In this document: one piece after another, positions 14,090-18,545 of the stretch
How the letters are laid out: every line of letters starts with the position of its first letter
How positions within the stretch are numbered: position 1 is the stretch's first letter
Source: AC-69 sp046728055
GTDB lineage: Bacteria; Actinomycetota; UBA4738; HRBIN12
Direction: 5' to 3'
Assembly: GCA_046728055.1 (NCBI GenBank)
Contig: JBKPDU010000105.1
Span: 1-18,545 of the forward strand
DNA length: 18,545 nt
Notes under the pieces: generated by a model
Told to the model about the DNA's origin: nothing
Database searches by the model: none
The model's input: the letters and a program-made list of their open reading frames with translations, nothing else
Position numbers and translations under genes: made by a program

Positions 14090-14476
14090 CTAGAACCCCT
14101 CGCCGTACTCCTCATCGGTCACGGGATCGCCCCACTCGGGCGCGCCGCCGCCGTTCACCGCCACATGCACGACGGGGCTGTCGGGGGCTCCCCCGTGGAA
14201 GTGCCACTCCCCGGCCGGGACGAGGACGATGTCCCCCGGTTCCAGCGCGTGCCCGGATCCGCCCCGGGATCGCACCCGGCCACGGCCGGTCAACCCGTAC
14301 AGGAACTGCGCTCCCGGGTGCGCGTGCCAGTGCGTCCGAGCGCCGGGAGAGAAGTGGACGATGCCCACGTTCGTGCCATCGGCCGCGGCTGGCCCGGATC
14401 GTAGCCACACGTCTCCGGAGAAACGGCCCGGGTCGCCCTTCTCGAACACGGCCCCCCACCCACTCGCCGCCTCCAT
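14090..14476 (-). CDS. Small cupin-domain protein
   Basis: 128 residues, a single cupin_2 barrel. Motif 1 is GARTHWHAHPGAQFLYGLTG with H49, H51 and H53; Q57 stands where many cupins have Glu. Motif 2 is PGDIVLVPAGEWHFHGG with H92 and H94. The sequence style (FSGDVWLRSG, HFSPGARTHWHAHP) resembles bacterial cupins of the hydroxynitrile-lyase/quercetinase-like group, often metal-dependent. The reaction is unknown. ATG 14476 has GGGGGAGG 7 nt upstream. It lies 74 nt downstream of the two-TM protein gene, probably in the same ECF41-driven transcript. Confidence 0.85.
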   Translation of the reverse strand: MEAASGWGAVFEKGDPGRFSGDVWLRSGPAAADGTNVGIVHFSPGARTHWHAHPGAQFLYGLTGRGRVRSRGGSGHALEPGDIVLVPAGEWHFHGGAPDSPVVHVAVNGGGAPEWGDPVTDEEYGEGF

Positions 14477-14550
14477 CCTGGTCCTCCCCCTGGTCGGTCC
14501 CGCGACGGCAACCATCCTCAACCATCGAGGTGGCCGCGTCGTGGTCCCGA

Positions 14551-14808
14551 TCATCGTTCTTGGCTCTGCATCAGCGCCAGTCCGAACATGAACAGGGGCA
14601 AGCCCAGGAAGGACAGGAGCACGGACATGATCAGCATCCAACCGGTCACGGCGATCCCGAACCCCATACCGACAAGGACCACCCGCCACAGGATGTCGCT
14701 CTGGACGGCCGCAGGCTCGGGTCGCGGCCCGCCATCCTGAACCAGGCGTCCCACGTCCATCCCGGGCGACGGCGCGACCGTGCGGAGCTCTCGGGCTGTC
14801 AGTGCCAT
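14551..14808 (-). CDS. Small two-TM membrane protein, ECF41 promoter target
   Basis: 85 residues. A soluble N-terminus (1-39) with a proline-rich stretch precedes two membrane helices at about 41-60 and 61-80 (ILWRVVLVGMGFGIAVTGWM, LIMSVLLSFLGLPLFMFGLA). The family is not recognised. ATG 14808 is fixed by an AAGGAGG ribosome site at 14814-14820. The upstream ECF41-type promoter (14838-14864) would start transcription near 14831, giving a leader of about 22 nt. The promoter excludes the upstream start at 14886. Divergent from the sigma factor gene and probably under its control. Confidence 0.78.
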   Translation of the reverse strand: MALTARELRTVAPSPGMDVGRLVQDGGPRPEPAAVQSDILWRVVLVGMGFGIAVTGWMLIMSVLLSFLGLPLFMFGLALMQSQER

Positions 14809-14837
14809 GGTGGCCTCCTTCGTCTCGTCGATAGGAA

Positions 14838-14864
14838 GACGAAGGAGTGGCCGGCCCTGTGACA
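14838..14864 (-). promoter_or_regulatory. ECF41-type promoter of two-TM/cupin unit
   Basis: On the minus strand TGTCACA (14858-14864, the -35 element) is followed after exactly 16 nt by CGTC (14838-14841, the -10 element). This matches the published ECF41 consensus TGTCACA-N16-CGTC. It points toward ATG 14808. Confidence 0.8.
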
Positions 14865-14880
14865 CCACCCAAACAGGAAC

Positions 14881-14907
14881 TGTCACAGACGAGCCCGCCG
14901 TCTCGTC
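14881..14907 (+). promoter_or_regulatory. ECF41-type autoregulatory promoter of sigma factor gene
   Basis: TGTCACA (14881-14887), 16 nt, then CGTC (14904-14907), directly before the ATG at 14919. It matches the ECF41 consensus and is placed back to back with the minus-strand copy, their -35 elements 16 nt apart. Autoregulation is typical for this sigma group. Confidence 0.82.
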
Positions 14908-14918
14908 TCCAGGGCAGA

Positions 14919-15839
14919 ATGGGTGCTCGCGAGATCCGGGAGCCTTCGGTGGGAGACGCGTTTCAGGAGCTTCGGCCCTACCTGTTCGCCATCGCCTACC
15001 GGATGGTGAGCAGCGTGAGCGACGCCGAGGACATCGTGCAGGAGGCGTTCCTCCGTTTCCACCGCGCGACCAGCGAGGGCGAGGTCGTCGAGTCGCCGAA
15101 GGCCTACCTGTCCGCCGTCACGACCCGGCTCGCGATCGATCACCTCCGCTCGGCGCGCGTGCGCCGCGAGAGATACGTCGGGCAGTGGTTGCCGGAGCCG
15201 CTGCTCACCGACGAGGGCTCTGACCTCGCACAACACGCCGAGACCGCCGACTCCTTGTCCCTCGCCTTCCTGGTCCTGCTCGAGAGCCTTTCGCCCGTCG
15301 AGCGGGCGGTCTTCCTCCTTCGCGAGGTGTTCGGCTATGGCTACGACGAGATCGCGCGCGTCGTCGGCAAGTCCGAGGACAACTGCCGCCAGATCGCCGT
15401 CCGCGCCCGACGGAAGGTCGATGCGAGGAAGCCCCGGTTCGAGGCCTCTCGTCAGCGGAAGGAGGAGCTCGCCCGCCGGTTCTTCGCCGCCGCCGTGGAG
15501 GGCGACGCGGACGGACTGCTCGGCCTACTCGCCGCCGATGTCGTCGCCTACGGTGACGGCGGCGGCAAGGCGCCCGCGTTCCCGCGGCCCGTGTTCGGCC
15601 GAGACCGGGTGGCCAGGCTCTTCGGCGGATTCCGAAATCGGGCGGATCAATTCCGGGTGACGACCTTTCGACCGGCGGCGATCAACGGACAACCGGGCGC
15701 GGTGTTCCTCGATCAGGAGGGCCTGCCGGTCGTGGTCGTCTCCCTGGACATCGCCGACGATCAGGTGCAGGCGATCCGCGCGGTCAGCAACCCCGACAAG
15801 CTGCGCCACCTCCAGCACGCCTCTCCTGAAACGGGCTGA
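14919..15839 (+). CDS. ECF41-family sigma factor (SigJ-like) with SnoaL-like C-terminal domain
   Basis: 306 residues. Sigma region 2 is DAFQELRPYLFAIAYRM..DAEDIVQEAFLRFHR (about 12-50). Region 4 is LSPVERAVFLLREVFGYGYDEIARVVGKSEDNCRQIAVRARR (about 125-167). A C-terminal SnoaL_2-like domain (about 180-300) replaces an anti-sigma factor. All three ECF41 signatures are present: WLPEP in the linker, DGGGK in the C-domain and NPDKL near the end. In this group the fused domain controls activity in cis. ATG 14919 is chosen because the ECF41 promoter's -10 ends at 14907; the GTG at 14847 lies upstream of the promoter. The leader is at most about 5 nt. Confidence 0.95.
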   Translation: MGAREIREPSVGDAFQELRPYLFAIAYRMVSSVSDAEDIVQEAFLRFHRATSEGEVVESPKAYLSAVTTRLAIDHLRSARVRRERYVGQWLPEPLLTDEGSDLAQHAETADSLSLAFLVLLESLSPVERAVFLLREVFGYGYDEIARVVGKSEDNCRQIAVRARRKVDARKPRFEASRQRKEELARRFFAAAVEGDADGLLGLLAADVVAYGDGGGKAPAFPRPVFGRDRVARLFGGFRNRADQFRVTTFRPAAINGQPGAVFLDQEGLPVVVVSLDIADDQVQAIRAVSNPDKLRHLQHASPETG

Positions 15840-15906
15840 TCGGCTCTCGGTCGAGGCGGTCCTGCTGCGATGACGCGAGTCGGCCGGAGCATCGAGGTCC
15901 CGTCGG

Positions 15907-15912
15907 TACAAT
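15907..15912 (+). promoter_or_regulatory. -10 box of zinc-finger/HTH gene
   Basis: TACAAT, a near-perfect -10, gives a leader of about 28 nt with the GAGGT ribosome site before ATG 15947. No recognisable -35 is seen at 17-18 nt. The surrounding 107-nt gap after the sigma gene holds nothing else obvious. Confidence 0.55.
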
Positions 15913-15946
15913 AGATGAGCAATCTTGAGTGATCCCGAGGTACCCC

Positions 15947-16402
15947 ATGGCGAACTGTGTGACGTGCGGAGCTGAGCTGCACCCGGAACGAGCCGAGAAG
16001 TACGACTATTGCACCAAGCCCGAGTGCGTGAAGACCAACAGCAAGGGCCTGGCGATGGTCGCCGTCGGTGTCAACAAGGCGGCCGATCAGTACGCCGTCC
16101 TCGACGAGCGCACAGAACAGGAGATGGCGGCAGGCCGGTACAAGAAGCGCCCGGAAGCGCCGGCGCCTGGTCGCACTCCCCCGCGGACCCGGCCGGCCCA
16201 CTCGCCGAAGCGGCCTGCCGTCCCGGCACCTCGCTCCTCCGCCGGCCCATCACGCCCGCGATGGAGCCAGGCCCAGGAGAATCTGGCCATCATCTACCGA
16301 GCCATGGGGATGAACCCCGAGGAGATCGCGAAGAAGCTCGGGGTGAGCCGGTACCTCGCCACCCAGATCCTCCTCGACGCCACGGCTCGAGGTCGGCACT
16401 AA
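15947..16402 (+). CDS. Zinc-finger and helix-turn-helix protein, probable DNA-binding
   Basis: 151 residues. The N-terminal C4 finger is MANCVTCGAELHPERAEKYD with C4, C7, C22 and C27 (YCTKPEC). A short helical region (34-64) follows, then a proline/arginine-rich linker (65-105). The C-terminal HTH is NLAIIYRAMGMNPEEIAKKL followed by GVSRYLATQILLDA (112-145), like the HTH of small transcription factors. I do not recognise a named family for the full architecture. ATG 15947 is preferred over GTG 15929 because CCGAGGT lies at the right spacing. It is preceded by a good -10, so it is transcribed separately from the sigma gene. The regulatory target is unknown. Confidence 0.8.
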   Translation: MANCVTCGAELHPERAEKYDYCTKPECVKTNSKGLAMVAVGVNKAADQYAVLDERTEQEMAAGRYKKRPEAPAPGRTPPRTRPAHSPKRPAVPAPRSSAGPSRPRWSQAQENLAIIYRAMGMNPEEIAKKLGVSRYLATQILLDATARGRH

Positions 16403-16497
16403 CCCGATCGAGACGGATGCGCCCAGGCGGACGGGTCCTTCGGCTCTGACGATGGTGTCTCTGGTCACGCCCCCTCGCCGGCTGGTGAAATACGCAC

Positions 16498-16932
16498 ATG
16501 CCGCGCCGTCCGGAGATCGAGCTGATCGGCAGCGTTCCCTTGTTCGACGGGCTCTCCCGCGCGCATCTTGGCCGGGTCGCCGCCCTCAGCGAGGAGACCA
16601 CCTACAACGCCGGCCGGGTCGTCGTGGAGAAGGACACCCCAGGGCGAGCGTTCTACGTGATCGTCGATGGCAAGGCGAGGGTGGTGAGAGGCAAGATCGT
16701 CACCGCCCGCCGCGAGGCCGAGCTCGGGCCCGGTGACTTCTTCGGAGAACTCGCCCTCCTGGACGGCGAGCGCCGTGCGGCGACCGTGATCGCCTCGACG
16801 CAGCTCACGACGATCCGGATCGAACGAAACGCATTCCGACGCTTACTTCGCGAGGAGCCAGAGCTCGCACTCAAACTGCTCGAGGGTATGGCCAGGCGCA
16901 CGCGCGCGATTCTCGACGCTCCCTCGCTGTAG
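16498..16932 (+). CDS. Stand-alone cyclic nucleotide-binding domain protein
   Basis: 144 residues consisting of one cNMP-binding domain with no DNA-binding or catalytic domain. The phosphate-binding cassette FFGELALLDGERRAATV (81-97) keeps G83-E84 for the ribose and R92/R93 for the cyclic phosphate, so cAMP binding is plausible. Helix and barrel motifs LFDGLSRAHLGRVAAL and GRAFYVIVDGKARV are typical. The transhydrogenase gene follows 8 nt after its stop, suggesting co-expression and possible regulation of that enzyme in trans. TGAAAT at 16486-16491, 6 nt before the ATG, is a weak leaderless -10 candidate; no Shine-Dalgarno is evident. Confidence 0.88.
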   Translation: MPRRPEIELIGSVPLFDGLSRAHLGRVAALSEETTYNAGRVVVEKDTPGRAFYVIVDGKARVVRGKIVTARREAELGPGDFFGELALLDGERRAATVIASTQLTTIRIERNAFRRLLREEPELALKLLEGMARRTRAILDAPSL

Positions 16933-16940
16933 GCCATCGC

Positions 16941-18365
16941 GTGGAAGAGTCCTTCGACCTGGTCGTGATCGGCTCCGGGCCCGCCGGTGAGAAGGGCGCC
17001 GCGCAGGCGGCCTATTTCGGCAAGCGCGTGGTCGTCGTTGAGAGCTCGCCGGTACCCGGCGGGACGCCCGCATCGACCGGTGGCATGCCGACCAAGGCCA
17101 TCCGAGAGGCGGCTCTGTACCTGACCGGGTTCCGACGTCGGGAGGTCTACGGGATCGGACTCGACCTTCCGCCGGAGATCTCCCTCGACCGTATCCGAGC
17201 ACGCGCCGAGGAGATCGTCCGGCTCACGATCGACACCGTCCGGGAGAACCTCGACCGGCACGGGATCGAGCTCATCCGGGGACAGGCGCGCCTGCGAGCC
17301 GACCACTCCATCCTCGTCCGGAGCGAGACGGAGCGGGTGTTGAGGGGCGAGGTGGTCCTGATCGCCACCGGATCGCGGCCGTTCCGCCCGGCAACGGTGC
17401 CGTTCGACGACCCCGACGTGGAAGACTCCGAGTCCATCCTGGAGCTCGATCGGATCCCCGGGAGTCTCGTCGTCGTGGGCGGAGGGCCGGTCGGCTGCGA
17501 GTACGCATCGATCTATGCCGCGCTCGGCGTCGACGTGGTGCTCGTCGATGCCGGCGAGCGGCTTCTGCCGTTCATGGATGCAGAGATCTCGGGGCTGCTG
17601 GCGACGGCGTTCGCCGCGGTGGGGATGCGCCTGGTCCTCGGCCGGGGGGTGGCCACGATCGCGCGGCAGGAGGGGAAGCTCGCAGTGACGCTGGCCGACG
17701 GCGAGATCCTGCGGCCCGAGAAGGTCCTGTTCGCGGCGGGCCGAGCGGGCAACACGGAGGACCTCGGACTGGATGAATCGGGGATCAAGATGGACGATCG
17801 AGGTCGGATCGTCGTCGACGATCGATACCGGACAAGCGCGGAGGGCGTCTACGCGGCTGGGGACGTCATCGGGCCACCTGCGCTTGCCTCCGTGTCGATG
17901 GAGCAGGCCCGAGTCGCGGTCTGTCTCGCGTTCGACATCCCCTTCAAGGAGACGGTCGATCCGCTTGCACCGTACGGCGTTTACTCCATTCCCGAGGTCG
18001 GGATGGCCGGGATGACCGAAGAGGCCGCCGTTGGCGGTGGCATCGACTACGAAGTGGGGCGGGGATGGTTCGCGCAGAACGCACGGGCTCGGATCGCCGG
18101 GACGACCGACGGCCTGGTGAAACTGGTGTTCCGTCGAGAGGACCGCAAGCTGCTCGGGGTACATGTAATGGGGGACATCGCCTCCGAACTGGTCCACATC
18201 GGCCAAGGCGTGATGCACGCCGACGGCACGATCGACCGGTTTATCGACACGACGTTCAACGTCCCCACGTACGCCGAGGCCTTCAAGTACGCGGCATACG
18301 ATGGCCTCCAGCGCCTCGGAGGACGGCCACGCTCAGCGGTGATCGCCGACGGCCCGACTCGGTAA
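16941..18365 (+). CDS. sthA: Si-specific NAD(P)+ transhydrogenase (soluble)
   Basis: 474-residue flavoprotein that moves hydride between NADPH and NAD+. FAD-binding Rossmann motif VVIGSGPAGEKGA lies at 8-20, and a second dinucleotide motif VVVGGGPVGCEYASIY at about 174-189. The AGDV FAD motif is in GVYAAGDVIGPP. The disulfide site of related reductases (GGTCxxxGCxPTK) reads GGTPASTGGMPTK, with P43 and G48 in place of both cysteines. This separates it from lipoamide dehydrogenase and fits SthA. The C-terminus HIGQGVMHADGTIDRFIDTTF and PTYAEAFKYAAYDGLQRL is typical of SthA. GTG start 16941 gives MEESFDLVVIG. Probably co-transcribed with the cNMP-binding gene. Confidence 0.88.
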   Translation: MEESFDLVVIGSGPAGEKGAAQAAYFGKRVVVVESSPVPGGTPASTGGMPTKAIREAALYLTGFRRREVYGIGLDLPPEISLDRIRARAEEIVRLTIDTVRENLDRHGIELIRGQARLRADHSILVRSETERVLRGEVVLIATGSRPFRPATVPFDDPDVEDSESILELDRIPGSLVVVGGGPVGCEYASIYAALGVDVVLVDAGERLLPFMDAEISGLLATAFAAVGMRLVLGRGVATIARQEGKLAVTLADGEILRPEKVLFAAGRAGNTEDLGLDESGIKMDDRGRIVVDDRYRTSAEGVYAAGDVIGPPALASVSMEQARVAVCLAFDIPFKETVDPLAPYGVYSIPEVGMAGMTEEAAVGGGIDYEVGRGWFAQNARARIAGTTDGLVKLVFRREDRKLLGVHVMGDIASELVHIGQGVMHADGTIDRFIDTTFNVPTYAEAFKYAAYDGLQRLGGRPRSAVIADGPTR

Positions 18366-18388
18366 CAGCCGGTCTCCCGAGAACGCCT

Positions 18389-18545
18389 CTACTCCACCGT
18401 GAACCCGGTCCGCATCCCTTCCGAGTAGTGAGCCTCCTGCTCTTCCTCGTCGTAGATGTTGCAGATCAACACGTACGAGCCCGCCGTGAGATCGTCGATG
18501 GTCAGCGTCGGCGTGTCCCCCACCGGGATGTCCTCGACCTCGTCC
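18389..18545 (-). CDS. Cupredoxin-like protein, C-terminal fragment
   Basis: Only the last 52 codons lie in the window; the 5' end is beyond 18545. The sequence includes PTLTIDDLTAGSYVLICNI and ends AHYSEGMRTGFTVE-stop (TAG at 18389-18391). The pattern GxYVLIC-(x)n-H-(x)3-GM-xTxFTV is the C-terminal copper-binding loop of small blue copper or plastocyanin-like proteins, giving Cys, His and Met ligands. The loop between Cys and His (NIYDEEEQEA) is unusually acidic. Converges with the transhydrogenase gene, 23 nt apart. Whether it is a stand-alone cupredoxin or a domain of a larger protein cannot be told. Confidence 0.75.
   Translation of the reverse strand, partial: DEVEDIPVGDTPTLTIDDLTAGSYVLICNIYDEEEQEAHYSEGMRTGFTVE

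Noticed and set aside
14857..14888. Inverted repeat CTGTGACA ... TGTCACAG read as a repressor operator
   Set aside because: Each arm is better explained as a -35 element of a separate ECF41 promoter, since each has CGTC exactly 16 nt downstream in its own direction.
14847..14918. Upstream GTG start for the sigma factor (24 extra residues)
   Set aside because: It would place the start codon upstream of the gene's own ECF41 promoter, and the extra residues have no family resemblance.
16653..18218. Minus-strand open frame of 521 codons opposite sthA
   Set aside because: Complete overlap with a conserved flavoprotein. No motif and no plausible start context.
1..18545. CRISPR array, insertion sequence, prophage or rRNA genes
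   Set aside because: No direct repeats with regular spacers, transposase or integrase motifs, or rRNA sequence were found on either strand. The intein is the only clear mobile element.

Overview
The window is high-GC bacterial DNA, most likely from an actinomycetote, probably an uncultured lineage. The evidence is gene order and family content. A coiled-coil C4 zinc-ribbon protein (CT398/Rv2229c type) is followed by an RNase HI domain (Rv2228c type) and then rnpB. There is also an Rv2578c-type radical SAM protein, a SARP/BTAD regulator, an ECF41 (SigJ-type) sigma factor, a nitrobindin-like protein and a soluble transhydrogenase. Many genes carry a TANNNT -10 box 6-7 nt before the start codon, the actinobacterial leaderless pattern.

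Layout. 1-1501 (leftward): rnpB (3' end cut by the window), RNase HI read from a CTG overlapping the previous stop, and the zinc-ribbon coiled-coil gene. 1560-3617 (leftward): an Rv2578c-type radical SAM protein carrying a 344-residue LAGLIDADG intein that separates the third [4Fe-4S] cysteine from the first two. 3753-5033 (rightward): an exported TIM-barrel protein of unknown substrate. 5087-5454 (leftward): a small double zinc-ribbon protein whose stop codon lies inside the following tRNA-Val(UAC) gene. 5540-6970: two convergent membrane proteins built on short beta-solenoid-like repeats. 7056-9390 (rightward): a gamma-glutamyltranspeptidase-family enzyme and a sensorless histidine kinase.

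9387-12413 (leftward): DUF1059 protein, a hairpin, nitrobindin-like haem protein, and a P1B-5-type metal ATPase fused to a hemerythrin domain. The last two overlap by ATGA and form a metal/NO/O2-themed unit. 12476-14062 (rightward): SARP-like regulator and MOSC-domain protein. 14090-15839: an ECF41 sigma factor gene, with a cupin and a two-TM protein on the opposite strand. The sigma gene and the two-TM gene each have a TGTCACA-N16-CGTC promoter, the published ECF41 signature, placed back to back in one short intergenic region. 15947-18365 (rightward): zinc-finger/HTH protein, a bare cyclic-nucleotide-binding domain, and a Si-specific NAD(P)+ transhydrogenase. 18389-18545 (leftward): the C-terminus of a cupredoxin-like protein running off the window.

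The strongest items are the intein at the radical SAM cluster site, the ECF41 control of a divergent unit without the usual oxidoreductase/epimerase partner, and the hemerythrin-tailed metal pump coupled to nitrobindin. No CRISPR array, IS element or phage was seen. The window looks chromosomal, with the intein as its only clear mobile element.
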